DNA of 64,000 bases from Zonotrichia leucophrys gambelii. Taxonomy: Eukaryota; Chordata; Aves; Passeriformes; Passerellidae. The translations under genes and the position numbers were made by a program. The stretch is taken from NCBI RefSeq assembly GCF_028769735.1, contig NC_088178.1, forward strand, positions 19,170,357 through 19,234,356, given 5' to 3'. The notes beneath the pieces are model-generated. The model worked only from the letters and a program-made list of their open reading frames with translations. It was not told where the DNA came from and did no database searches. Positions 26,201 through 40,300 of the stretch are shown piece after piece; position 1 is the stretch's first letter; each line of letters starts with the position of its first letter.

Positions 26201-27104
26201 AGGTGAAACACAACTGTTGTTTAGGAAGTGGAAAAATTACCCATCTATTATCACCTGCAGTGAGGAACAATTTCTTCTTAAATAAAAAAAAAGGTGTATC
26301 CGTAGAAAAAAGAACATGGCGTCTTGTACCATGGTTTCCCCATGCTTTTAAGAGGTATCTAGTGTAGAAGCCAGATTGCACCACTGTCCCTTAAGTGTTG
26401 GTATTTTTAGTTGAAAAGTTGGCAATCCTAGTAAAATAAGGGGAGTCATAAGATTGAGGAAGTTATAATGATTTTCAGCAGCTACAAATGTGATGAGAAC
26501 ACAGTGTTATTATTCATCCTGATTTAGGCAGGCATTTGCTCCTTAAGGATTGAAAACAAATAAGAACTGGTTCTATTTTACCCTTGGTAATACTAAAAGG
26601 TGAAATGAGAGACACTGTTGAGGGATAGGTGCTGCTTTACCATTTTTGGACACCCACACAGAAATTTCTGCATTATTGCTGTTCCATCCCTAGTTTGCTT
26701 CTCTTAAGAATTACAATTGACTTGTGCAGTTACTTCTAGAGAGAGTGGAAAAATCAAAAGAAAAACGCCAGCAACATGGGAAAACAGCAAAGAAACATGT
26801 GAGGAAAAATATGTAAAGTAGTATAATAACCACTGGGATGGGGGGGTGAGAAAAATTAGTTGAAGACTTGTATAGGAAAACCAATAAGCAGAAGCACTGA
26901 AATGAGGCTGGAACGTGCAGACTGGGAGTTCAGGGAACTATTATAATACTATAAATAGTAAAATATAATATATTATATAATAAATACTATGTAATACTAT
27001 TATAAAGTATTTTTAGTGATCCACTTTAACAAAACCAAAAAAATTTTCAAAACACCACAATATGGCAGAATGAGGACATAGGGAAGAGATCTTTCTCTCT
27101 AATC

Positions 27105-27148
27105 CATCCTTTATTTTTAACATTTTCATCCTTTATTTCTAATATTTT
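27105..27148. repeat. Tandem duplication, 22-bp unit, 2 copies
   Basis: Two adjacent copies of CATCCTTTATTTNTAANATTTT with two differences, followed by a partial third beginning CATTCTTATCCATC. Confidence 0.75.
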
Positions 27149-30100
27149 CATTCTTATCCATCAAATACTCCAAAATCTCAGATTAATTTTTATATTGTAT
27201 TTTAACACATACACCAAAAAACCTACAACTGAAATTACACTAGAGCTCACCAATGATTTTAAAAATATTATGCAATTAGCAGAGGTCACAAATTGGTATC
27301 AGACAGAAATTTAGAACAAACTGGACTGGAGATATTGACACCATTATTACAATCCTAAGGAATACTCTGGGTTATCTAAAATAAGCACCTTTTTTTTAGC
27401 ACAGGAGTTTCAAAGAGTATTCATAAATAATTGCAGAGTCCTCATATGTGTATCATTAGTTTCTCAAGTTCCACTTGTATTGAAGGATCTGCTGCTGTCA
27501 GTGTAAACAAGCATGGGGGTAAATGTTCAGCAGCCCTGAGTGGAGCTGACAGTTCTGCAGCAACTGCTGGTAGCTTTTCTGTATCCCAAACTCAGGTACT
27601 CAAAATAGGTGCAATTCAAAGCCACTAATTTTGTATTTTTCTATTCACAGACTCCTTTATACTAATTTGGCAGTCCATAAACAATGAAATTACTACAAAA
27701 CACAGGCTTGGGGTTTTTTTTTATTCTTTTCTCTTATTTCATGCCTAAACTCAACAACTTAGTGCCACGGCACACAAGTGTGGCGGTGTTGTGGCAGTTT
27801 CCCTCCCCTCACAGTAAAACTGCAAAGCCAGCTTCCAAACTTGGAATATTGAACAGAGCAACAGCAAGGAAATGGCAACTCTCACCTGAGGAAACAACAG
27901 TAGCAGAAATAATAGCCTGTCTTTGTACATTTATGTGGAGTAATAGTTTTTGATAGGTAGACAGAGGGAGACCTTCTGTCTTTATGCTGTGATCATTTGA
28001 GCAACACCTGACTTACAGCAGTTTGCAGCTGATAATAATGAGTGCCTCGGGCAGTGTGGTGGCAAGAGATGATGGGAAAGACACGGTGCAATTACAGGCC
28101 CTTCTAGAGCAGAAAGCAGACAAACTGAAGGAGAGTTGGATGTGATTGGGGGTGAGGGGAGAAATCAATAATTTGGTGGCAGGGTAACAGAAAATTAATG
28201 GACTTGGGAGGATGAAGCAATTGCTTGTTTAATAGGGAAGCTGATGGTGCCACAGAGTCGGTTTGGAACATATACACTTTTCATAACACTAACATGCAAA
28301 GCCTTTCTGCCTGTGCACATATTCAAGAGCACTGGTTGGTTAATTTTTTTTTTTTCCCCAATAAGGATATTCATCTGGAAGGCTGGTGACCATTATGTGG
28401 AAAGCAAATGCATTGTTCTTTTATTAACACAATCATTTTTGCATCATGTTCTCCATTCCTTAGAGGGACTCTGAGCTTCCAGTAGGCATTATCCTCCACC
28501 ATATTTGTATCTCTAACTCTGTTAATTGAAGTCAGTTTAACATAGTCAGTAACAAACAGTTCAAATGTTTCAGCTATTTCTCTATACTACCATGACCCCT
28601 ACTGTAAGTATTATAATTATCTTGGAAATCATCAGGTATCAGAACCAAATTAGGCAGCATATGCCTTATTTCACATAGCATTTAAAAGGACGCGATTTGC
28701 ATGTGTTTGCTCTGGGTTATCTGACTTCTCAGATAAGTTACTTCTAGTAGGAACTTTTCAAGCTATAAATACAGCCAGCATCTCTGCATATAAACCCTGT
28801 GTGCATATTCACTTTGGAAATCATTGAAAACTTTCACCCTGATATGTATTACATCTGTTCAGCAGCTTCTATAGTAAAGTTGACTATTTTTAATTATTTT
28901 TGAAGATTAACTGAAATCAAAGAAATGCTTTAGTATATGAACATATAGAGATCTTTTCTACCTTGCTAGTACAAACACTTTTCCTTATTTTAAAAAATAT
29001 ACATTTCACTGTTGAAGTTATTTTCACTATGCATTTACTTTTTAAAGGAAATTGCTTCTAAAGAGGCAAATGATATTACAAAGAAACAGAACAGTGGTGT
29101 TGAGCATGCAGACAGATCACTTCTGAAGAGCTTGAATGGAAAACTTAATTATGGTCTGAGTTAGGAGATGCTCCATGAATTAATTTTTACTCTGTTCCTG
29201 TAGAAGCCAGGAAAACATTCAGCCTGAGGGAGAAATCATCTTACTCTCTACCTCCACTGGGTCTAGAATAAATTGTTTGATTTTTTACTTTAATGCACCT
29301 AACCCCAAAGGAAGGAGAAAGACATTACTGATTACAGAGAGTCAGGTATGACTCAAAGCTGTCCAAATCCTCACACAGCCTTAACAGCCCTCTATGCCTT
29401 AGCTTGCCTTTCTTATTTACCAGAGCTCAGTGATGCTGCAATAATGAAGCATTAATGTAAAATTCAGTATTTGGAAATGTAGACAAAGGGCACAGAGGTA
29501 CAAACAAGTGGCATGAAGCTCAGTCAATAAAAGCTGTAATTGTCACTTTGCTTTATAAAGCTCAGGAACATTATAGAAAGACCTAGAATTACCCAGCACT
29601 TCCCCAGATGCCTTTGTTTTTTCTTTCCACAATAATAATGTTTGTCTTCCAATAGTTTTTCTTCCACCTTTATCTATGAAAACTCCTATGAGGCTTGGAT
29701 GTGCCCTTGTTCTTTAGGAATAAACCAGTTAAGGATCAGTTGCTACAGCACAATTCCCTTATTTCTTCCAGTACCCCATGGGATGAATACTGGAATATTC
29801 ACATTCCCAGTGCACCCAGTTCAGTGAAACAGCTCTGATCACCAATATGTTCATATGTTCATATAAATGCTTTCCTCAATACCTTTTTTTTGCTAATTTT
29901 GACTGCAAATGAGGCAGAATGAGCCCTATAACTAAATGACATTAACCAATATGTTTGTGTGCAGAAAGACTTTTCCTGATTAAAGTTTTTAAAATACATA
30001 CATTTCCCCTTGCCTACAGAGCTCCTGTGTCACTCTTGTTTAAAACATAACCAAATAATTTTCTAGCATCAGCTCCCACAGCATGTACAAATCACAGACA

Positions 30101-31682
30101 GGCACCCTGAATAAATATACCCTGGCTTCCCCAAAAGGTTCAATGAGCAACAACTGTAATTCAAATAAGAAAACAAAAAAAAATTTTAGAAAAAGTCAGA
30201 AATTAAATACATTTCTTCCTATAAATACTATTTTCTTCTATTGACAGTTTGCAAATAATTTCAAAGGAAAACACTGATGCTTCTGCCAAATATAGTCAAA
30301 TATTTCCCTTTCAAGATCAATAGCATATCTCCTGTTGGCTTTTTTGGAAGAGATTTTGAAAGCAAAATACTAAAATATTGTTGTCTGGTCTTTTACTATT
30401 AGATGACTTGACAACAATTATTACCAAAAATATAATTTTTGCCTATGTATCATTACAATTTTCTAAGGAAGAATGCTACCATATGAAACCTAACAAAAAG
30501 AATGCCCTGAGTTAATTTCAGCTGCAGATTTAGCCAGTTATTCAAGCACGAGGACTAATGACTCAGCTGCAAGAACAAGTATAGGGTAAACCATAGGCTT
30601 AAGCATTGGATGATGTGGGTGTTTCATATGCAAAATCTGCATTTAAGTGAAGAAATAATGTGACATTTTTAGTTATCTAGGACCTTAGCAAGACAAATAA
30701 TTTCATCTGCAATAGTTGTAGCTTTTTAAAATGGAATTTCACACTGTAAGAATGGGAATGTTTGAAAATTTTTGACTTTTCTATTTTCCTTGGAAGAGAA
30801 AAATAAATTTTAATTCTCAGTTACACAGTTCCTGTGTATTAACTAAATTCTGACCCAGAATAAGGAGCATTTCCACTGGGCATCTCTATATTAATAAATT
30901 TCATAAATGATACTGGAATCCTTGATATTAAGCCCTCCCTTGTTCATCTCAAGCTAAAAAGTACTAAATTTGCATGAAATAAAAGATTTATCTCTACTAG
31001 TAGGACTCCTCTCAAAGAAGATAATATTCAGCAGATGTCAGTCTGAGTTCAGGATGGCTCATAAAGCCAACTTCCAATTGTGCTGCTGCAGGAAGGATTT
31101 GCGTTTGTTTCCTGCAGCAAGAAGTGAGCCACTGCTATTTTAATTTCTGTACCAGAAAGTTCTGTTTTGACATCTAAATTATTGGAGCATGTTGTTTCAG
31201 AGCAAAAAGGAGACTACTTGATTTATAAATGAAAGCTGGCAAGCTGAGGAGACACTGACAGAAACGATTGCTTTAGTCATCACGGAATATGACATTCTTG
31301 CATCCAGCATGTATTTTTTGGAAACAAATGTAGGACAAAATCCCACATGATTATGTAGGCTGAAAGCATTTTTTAAATATCATAAAACACGTGGATGAAG
31401 TGGAACTGATTGACATAATTTGTTTAACTTTTTAAAGCTTTTGACAATATTTCTTCCCAGAGGCTATTAAATAAAATATAATTTTAGGGAAACCCTAACT
31501 AATAAAATTAATTTATTTTTAAAAGCATTATAAATGTCCAAGAAATGTCTTGGCACAGAGAATGGCCAATGAGTTGGTCAGAAAACTGGAAAGCACAAAT
31601 TAGAAAAATCACCTTCAGTATGAAAATTAAATCTGAGAAGGGATAGGGATGTGGAAAAGAAATGCATGTAATGTGATAATGT

Positions 31683-31685
<3 letters not shown>

Positions 31686-31751
<66 letters not shown>
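31686..31751. repeat. (AAT)22 microsatellite
   Basis: 66 bases of uninterrupted trinucleotide repeat in intron 6. Perfect repeats of this length are usually length-polymorphic. In the AK5 sense strand it reads as ATT units. A minus-strand open frame through it yields a tyrosine run that is only a repeat artefact. Confidence 0.97.
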
Positions 31752-34700
31752 GTGTTGCAGGAGAAAAATGAAAACAAAGACCCAAGAAAGATCAAAATGA
31801 ACGCTCTGTAAGCTTTCTTTTATTAGAATTTCACAGCTTTTCTTCTGGCTGTTTGCTTGAGCTAAGTGCTTTACAGAACGCCTGAAACTCCAATACTTGG
31901 GGTCTAATACCATAGTTAGTATTAACACATTGTTAACGTATAAATGATTTATTGCAAAAGCAAGCTAAGCAACCTATATTGATTATTCATATAACATTAT
32001 CTATAAAAATTGCTATAACTGACTTTTCATTCAATATATGCAGAAAATTAGAGCTTTTGATATTCTAAACCAGAATCCACCAGTTTACATTTACTGAACA
32101 GTAATTATTTTGTAATTGGGGTTTTCTCTGTATTAAAATAGTTTTGGCTACAGCTCTCCATCAGGGCAGCTCCTTCCCCACTGCTCTGGTTTCCTGTTGG
32201 GTGAGACACACGGTGCTGCTCCTCACTCTGAGGCTGTTTGTTTGTTTTCAATGGGACCTGGTAAAAGAACTATCTGTGAAGCTTCCACCTTTCCATTTGC
32301 TGCCTTGTGCTAGTATGGGTGGCTCTGGCTGTTTCAACCCTTGATTGCTTTGCCTGAATAAGTTCAATCTTGCAGCTACATAGTGGCATTAATTTCTACT
32401 GGGACCCCAGCAAAATATGGGCAACAAATTACAGAATTAATTGCATCAAAGTGTTTGTCTTTGTAATATAAACCAGCTAAAAGTACACAGAAGGTCTGCC
32501 TCTGTCAACCTTTCCCAGTGTCGTAGTAATGACTGGGACTCAAACAGTGACTAGAAATAGGAGCTATTGTTGTTTTTAATTTACCTTAAGATAATGAATG
32601 TGTGATTTATGTTTGCCTTTATTATTAAAACTTTACTACTGATAAAAATATTACTAAAACCATTCGTGTGATCCAGAGTGAAGGGCATAGGCTCTGGACC
32701 CTGGCACTTACAGACCTTGGAAAACAGGAACTTAGTCTTTTGTGTTAATATATTCAGCAAATGTAAGAAGTTCTAAAAGCAATTTGTAGGGATAGAACAA
32801 GTTTATTATTAAGATTTTTGATGTTTAGTTTTGATTGCTTGAGTATCTTTAGGCCTTCATTTATGAAGATATCTTCCACTGCACTTTTTTTCTGTTTAGA
32901 ATTCTAATTAAAAAGAACACATTAAAGAAATTGAAGGTTTGTTTACTTTTGCAGTGAAACAACTTAAAGTGGAAAAAAAGACAGTGTGAATACATCCCTT
33001 TTTTTTTTTTGCATATGAAAGGGATTGGGGGAATTATATGTACCTATTCTCCCACGTAGTTTAAGCTGTAGGGAGATAGAAAACTAAATATTTTGAATGT
33101 TCCTTTCTCCTTCTATAATGTTTTTGCTTTAATTTTGAATAAAATTACTTGGATAATTTGACAGTAAGAATATGTTTTAACAAAAAAATATTTAAATGGG
33201 TTCCCACCGAAAATCTAATTAGTAATCACTAATAAAATTCCAATTATCTCTTTTTGCATATCCTAAATATTTTTAGCTCTTGTAACTCTTAGAGAGTATT
33301 ATATCAAAGATAAATTATTTTTTCACTTTAAGGGCCATCATCCTCTCCAATAGGCATGATAAATGTTAAGGAGGAAGTATCAATACTCATTCCATCTAAA
33401 AGTGGACTTGTGATAATTTATAGAACCAACAACAAGATCTACAGAGCTTTCAAGACAGTTCAGATATGCTAGTTTTTAAAATTACTTTTCTGAAACTGTA
33501 ATTCAAACAATGAATATGTTTTATACAGCCATTATTGCTAAAAAGGAAACAAAATTTCCTATAGTTTGTACTACAGTGTTCTAGTTCCCAGAAGATTTTG
33601 GAAGTCAGTGAACTTCCAGAGAACTGTCATCTCTTATTTGATTCTATTAGTTTTGAGTGTAGTCTCTACTAAAATAGAAGAAAAATAATTTGGAGGCAGA
33701 TCCTAATTATTTGTAAAGCTTACTCTCTATTGAAATTATGCCATGGGACATGGAGAACTGACTAAATACAAATACTTCATAAAAAAAAGATCTTGCAGAC
33801 CCTTCTACACTGATGAGAACAGCCCCCATTTCTTTAAGAGCCCTCCGGTGGATCTGAGGGGGTTGCTGGCCTCCTCCTCCCTGCAGTGTGGGAATCAGGA
33901 GTCTGCAGAGAGCCCATTAGCTGCTGGCTCTGCAAGCACTCGCTCTTGCATACCAGCTAATTTAGCTCAACACTCCTCTGCCTCCTGTAATGAGACCCTT
34001 GGTACTTCCCTGTATGTAATTTCCAGTAGGTTCCCAGCACACCCTCCTCTCAGGGCAGCACAGCTCCTGCACACACAGAAATAGTCACTGGAGAAGGCTG
34101 AGACACTCTCTACGTGCTTGTTCTCATCCATACTCCAGTGAAGGAGCTCTCACAAGCTTCTATTCCTGCTTAAGAATTTTTTTATTTGTCCTTTTTCATC
34201 CTCAAGCCAAATCATGTACTCAAAAAAGGTTAGATTTAGGCCTTGTTTCATATGGCAAATATCAGTTATCTCCTAGTCAATCTTTTTCCAAGGCATTTTT
34301 TAAACCAATTGGCAAAGGTCCCCATGCTTGTGTAATTCATGGGGAAAAAGGGAATCTTGCAGTTTTGCTTGAAACTTTCTCAATGTAAAAATATCAACTG
34401 TAACCTCTGACCCCAAAAAATAATTGATATTTACAAAGTATGTTATCAGATTGGGGTTATAACAAACTGCTGTGCAGCCTTAACAAGAAGCTATGAAATA
34501 AATTCTTTCAAAAGTTCCCACTAACACGAGTGGTTGTTAAGCTCAGGGTTTCAGCAGGGGCATCTTCCCAAGAAACCCTGACATGGTTTCTGTTGCCAAG
34601 GGCTGACCTAACCTATGAGAGAATACCCAAATTTGTTTAACTAATTCGCTATTACAGCTACCCTACTAAATTTACTGATTTTTCTGAGGAGTGGTCTCCT

Positions 34701-36005
34701 GGCTGTAGTTCAAGGATATAATGAATAGTCCTTAAAACCAAGCTCATTTCAGAATTCACATGGCTCCTAACCCTCTTTCTAAAGATCAAGAGATATGACG
34801 GAACATGAAATGCATAAATGAAGAAAACCCTCTGTTCACAGTACTGGAACTGAGCTCATTTGTGTCTTGTACCCCATGAACAGGGTCAGAGATGAAAGCT
34901 AAAGTACCCACAAAACCTGTAATGGCCATTGCAGCAGACTGAGGCAACACAGAGGCAGACAGAGAGCAGACAGAATGTTTTTGCAAAAGAAACAGAAATT
35001 ACCTGCCTTGGGGTGATGTGAATCTGTATTATGTAGAATCTATCAGGTGAAATTCTTGCAGTAAGGTGCAGACACAAAGAGGATTGCAGGATATTTTTTT
35101 TCCAATGTCTTAGGGACCAATACATTAAATAAGCAACCTGACCAAGAGCTGTATTGCCCACATTCTAGGTTCCCTTTTAGTAAGGACTCTGCATTTACAG
35201 AGAAGTTTGTTCTTTTCAACAAAGCAGACCAAAAAAAGCCCAGAAGGCAGGACTCTTGCAGTGGTAAGAGAGGGAGATGACCTTGGCATTAGAAAAACTA
35301 TAGTGTTACCAAAATACAATGGATGTTATAATACAAGAAAATATGAGACATGGCATGCCATACAGAGCAGAGAATTTTGAAGTACTGGTATTGAAAACAT
35401 GAATGTGGAGCTTCAATTTGACATTCTGATTAAAGACAGGAGGTAAAATTCAGCGGAGTACGTAATGAAGAAATGTTAAGATTTGCCTAAAAACAATGTA
35501 ATTTTAGCTTTTTTTTTTAGCAAAACTGATCAAGGGGTAGCATATTTATGAACAATCCTAGATATAAATAACTGATCGTAGCAAGTTACAGTGAAAAGAT
35601 GTCACATTTTGTGCATTAATTCTTCATTTCTTTTACTGTGACTGGTTTGACTGACTGTTGGCACAAAAAGAGATGAACAGTTGAGAATGGGGACAGCAGC
35701 TCTTCCTTTACAGAAAATGACAATAATTTTGACTTCAGTGTTATAGCTATTCTTGTGAGGCTTCTTTTTCTGATGTATTATTTAACTAGATTACTGAATT
35801 GCAGAATGTGATATGGTGACAACAAAGTAAACACATAGTTGTATTCACTGGCCATTAATGAAACAAACTGCAGTACTATGTAAGATGGAAAGATACATTC
35901 CAGTGTTAACCCTGGAAGTAATAAGGATGATAACTGAGCTGAAGGATACAGAAGCATATATAGTTATAGTAAAGACAAACCACACAAGATTCACAAGAGA
36001 GTCTG

Positions 36006-36065
36006 TAGATTGGAAAAAATATCTATTCTCTGAGAAGATCTTTTGTATTGAATCAGGAATATTTA
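36006..36065 (+). repeat. 60-bp inverted repeat, left arm
   Basis: This arm begins TAGATTGGAAAAAATATCT and ends AATCAGGAATATTTA. It is the reverse complement of 37322-37381 with 58 of 60 positions identical (differences inside TCTATTC/TCTCTTC and GATCTTT/GACCTTT). Similarity stops sharply at both ends of the arm. The outermost dinucleotide is TA on each side, compatible with TA target sites of a mariner-like element, but no longer target duplication is present. Confidence 0.85.
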
Positions 36066-37321
36066 GGTTACTTCTACATGGTAAAAAGTGATGCTGTGCA
36101 AAGATGTTTATGCTAACACTAAATGATGTACCACAGTTACAAGAAACACAAAATAGCCACATTAGTTGTTTTCTGATGTGTAAGTATCAGAATGTAAGGA
36201 GCAAGGATATATTACTTCAGTGAAATGCTGAGTTGATACAATAGAGGTGTTTTCCTAATTAGGAAGCATTTCATACAGTTCTTCAAAGCACTGCTTGGTA
36301 GATATTCATTAACTGCATTAGAAAAAATAAAAAGTCCTCCAAACAGCTATCAGAAATGCTCAAAAGGAAATTCTGCAATGGGGAGAATGCCCAAGGGGAA
36401 GGCTGTAGTTCTCACTTCAGTGCTGCCTAGTGCAGTGTGTACCCTGAGTCACACAATGGATGAGTAACTTTGCAGCTTTCTCAGTTCTCCACTAACACTG
36501 TAGCTGCAGCTAACCTTGTTAAGCCTAAATAAGACTCCAGAATACAGGAGTAAGCCCATAATGTTAAGAGTATCAGACTTTCTGCTGACACTTAAATGGC
36601 TTCCATCATTACAACACCTGAGCATTCACAAACCTGAATGCATGTATCTTTATGACGCATTAAAACACAAGAGCATTTTAGGTCTCACTCTCTTTCAGGG
36701 TACATCTACAGGAAAGAAAGAACAGGAGCAAATGCTCAAATAATCCCTGAATGGTACTAGATTGGATTACTAGAGGCCAGTTCACTCAGTCTCATTTTGC
36801 CCTTTGAATCAAAGCTGAGAATACCATGGCAGAAAAAACATTCAGTTGCCACTTGCATAAGGAAATAAAAAGAGCTAACAACAGCTAATGACAGCAACTT
36901 AGATGCAATAAGCAATGACAGATTCAGAAAATAAGGATGTTAAACACTGGGACTGTAGAGCACAAGCTATCAGATGTAGTAACATTTTTATAGGACTGTG
37001 AGTATGAGAGCTGAAAGACCGTCTTGATTCTACTGAAGTAGCAACTTTCATGAGCTAATTTTCTTTCATATGCAAATTTTCTCCACCAAACGGCAACAGA
37101 GTGGTTTTGCCATAAAATCATGAAGTCACTGACAATGAATTTTTACTGGTGGAAAGATCCACTGGTGGCAATTAGAGCTGGAAATCACTAATGGAACTTT
37201 GGGTAAGAAATTGGTTTTTATTGTTTACAGCAATGCACGGCTGAAATGCAGCTTTGGTTTTTCAGTTGGATATTCACAAAATCAGCTGTGGTTCAGGACA
37301 GGAAAATTTGCTTATGCATGA

Positions 37322-37381
37322 TAAATATTCCTGATTCAATACAAAAGGTCTTCTCAGAGAAGAGATATTTTTTCCAATCTA
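37322..37381 (-). repeat. 60-bp inverted repeat, right arm
   Basis: Partner of 36006-36065, in opposite orientation, 1256 bp away. On the plus strand it begins TAAATATTCCTGATTCAATA and ends TTTTCCAATCTA. The spacer 36066-37321 has no recognisable transposase or other protein domain in its short open frames. It may be terminal repeats of a non-autonomous DNA transposon or a local inverted duplication. In the AK5 pre-mRNA the arms could pair as a long double-stranded stem. Confidence 0.85.
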
Positions 37382-40300
37382 GTTTCTTAATATATCTCAT
37401 CTAAATAAGAAAAATTAATCTTCTTTAAGCATCACTTTAACTACAAGAATGAAATGAGAAGCTGCTATTCACCCAAAGGACACAGCTTAATTACCTTAAG
37501 ATGAACTGTATAAAATAACTTGAAGAATATTTAGGACATGTTATTTTAAACATCTCCTACAGTTCATTCCTCTGCATGATAACTTGGCTTAATTACTTAT
37601 CTCAGTTTTAGTTTCAGATCCGTAAAAAAACCTGTCTGTTAATTTTAAACATGTATCAGCTTTCACAGTGCCAGAAATGGATAAAATCTGGGATAGTATG
37701 GTTGTCAAAGCCAACATTCCCTCTCTCTTTCTGGAGTTCCTAAATCAGCTTGGCCCATGCACTCATCACTGCCAAATTCTATAGCCAGACTGGTCAAAGT
37801 TTGTTTCTTTTTTTTTTCCAAAGTCATCTGCTTCATTCAAGTCACTGGGTGTACAAAAGGCAGGGCAGGTTTCAAATAGCTGGTTGCTGTTTAAATTATC
37901 ATACTTCCAAAGGTAGAAGAGAATATAGTATTGCACTGATACTATTCACCTCAGCAAAGAATTTCTGCCCTCAAGGTTTCTCTGCATGCTTCTATGTACA
38001 CAGATGGCAAGTTTCCATCCTTGGTCATTCTCTGGCAGACATTGGTATGTCTGATATACTTGTTGACATAAAGCATAAAATGGGAGACTGAAAATATTTT
38101 GAAACTTGGAAGGGTTTATGGTGTACATGCTTCTATATATGCATAAATTACTCATCTATCATTCCCATATAAAATGTGCATATATTTACAAACAGTTTGT
38201 TTACACTCATTTCTAGATAAAATTCATTTATGGACCTTCTTTGTATGTTCCTCAAAATCTGACAAAACAGTAACACATAAATAGTGCTGAGATGCAGTGT
38301 AAAACCAAGCAGTGATTAGAACATGGGAAACTTGATCTCTAGTTCAGCAGTTTCACAGGAAACAGCTCCAGGTTCTTGCTCTTAGCCCAGTTTTTCTGCA
38401 GAAGGGCTGTCAAATATAGAAGAGACACAGAAAACCTTAACTTTCTGTGACTGCAAAGCTCTGGTTACTTGTTTTAGGCTTCAACTTACCTTTCACTGCT
38501 TTGAATCACCAAAAAATGAATATGTGATTGTCCTTATTTCCCATCCCACCTCTAATTTTCCCTCTACATAAATTTTAAAATTATTATATAACCATATACA
38601 TTCATGGAGCCAGATAAAGATTTACCATACAGTACAACAGAGGGAGACTCCTGAATCTCAAACAAAACTTGTGGTCTCAAGGTTCCCACAAACAGCTGCC
38701 TACATTCCTTGTTTGATTTGAAAAGGTCCTAAAACATTGAAGGTTTGCTCCAGATGCTCCAGACTGTCTGGGCTCCTCTTTGCATGTCCACTTGGTCATG
38801 CCCAAGAAGCCAGAAATACTCTGAAGATCCTATGTAGTAGTCAGGTTAAAAACACATCAAAAATTTTCATTGAAGACTGTTCTTATGGCTGCTGTATTTT
38901 TAAAACTACTGAGAGGCTTCTGAAAATATTTTGTTGGCATTGGGCCAATTAATAGGAAATCTCAGCTCAGTTTCCTCTAGAAAACAAAGCAGTTCAAATC
39001 CCCATCTGTGACCTGTGGGGAGAAAGGCCACATTCAGACACCAATGGGGCTACATTTGAGGGAAACCACTCCTGCCAAGTCTGTATCACTTTGCAGCCGA
39101 GGACGCAAGATCCAGGCATCAGATGGCACGTAAATGAGATTCTGAGCCTGCAGCAGGGAGGTGAGAGCACACGGGGGAGGTGGTGGCTAACAGTCCCTAT
39201 TCCTAGCAGCACTCCAGGGAAGGAGGAGTGGGATTTTTAAAATTCTCTTTTTAATGATTGTTTAATGCAAAGGCTGAACGGATGCGCGCAAATATCGGCA
39301 CTGACAAAACAAAGGCATCTACTCATCCTGTGCTCTGCCAAACCAGATGCATGTTCCTCCACTGAGGAGAAGATTCTCTGAGCTGGATTCTGGTTTGGAA
39401 GACATGCCTGGCAGAGGCTGCCATTAGGACCTGGAAAGCAGGGTGAGAGCTCCTATGAAGCCTTTCAGAAGAGTTTGCTATCAGTGAGATTTGAATAGAC
39501 CTTGGGAGATGCTTAAAGGACTGCAGGATCTACATTTCTCTAGGGATGGGCTTAAAATTAAATGAAGAATGAGTAAGTGCAAGTCTTTTGGAATCAGCAA
39601 ATTGGAATTCAGAAGCAAACAAATAAAAAGCCCAAACCAGCATCTCAAGTAAGGCAGCTGTATGATAACAGAGAAACTTTAGAAATAAACTGTATCTTCA
39701 GCAGCATTTTGATAAGTCACAACCTTTAGATAAAGTTCATGTCAGTGTGCAAGTTCTATAGTAAAACTCTTTTTTTAACCAAAACAAGAGAAACAATTTA
39801 TATAACACAGTTCCATGGGGAATTTTTCTGTGACAGTTGACAGCCATTAGGCTTGTTTGATGCTTATGAGGGCAGACAGCTACTTCCCTCACCCGCAACT
39901 GTTTAACTTCTAAATTTGTGCTCAGAATCCATTTCCAGCTTCAGCTACTTTTTCTGGGTTCTCTTTACTTCTCTGACTAATCTGAATGTCATTTTAATGT
40001 TTTCATAAGCATGGTAAATTCCCTAAAAGGACAAGTGGAACAATGAAGATATCAGAGAAATCCACATTTCCTGGATGCCATGGGATGCTGTCTTGTTCTG
40101 GCTGTTTAAATAAGGGCCAAAGTCTTCTTTAATGTTTAGTATTTTTGTCTCACTACATCCAGTCTTTTATTTTTTCCCCTTAAATGCACACAGACTTATT
40201 AATGCATCAAGGTTGACATTGCAGCTCTAGGATTATGTAGATTCACTGTCAATGAGGCAGACTGGACCAAATCCTGCCTCCAGTCAGAGAAACTTCTACT

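Noticed and set aside
26940..27005. AT-only stretch as a possible replication or attachment element
   Set aside because: Simple TA/TAATA-rich sequence in an AT-rich intron; no specific motif supports a function.
31578..31928. 116-codon minus-strand frame with a tyrosine run
   Set aside because: The run is the translated AAT microsatellite; the flanks show no protein similarity and no splice context.
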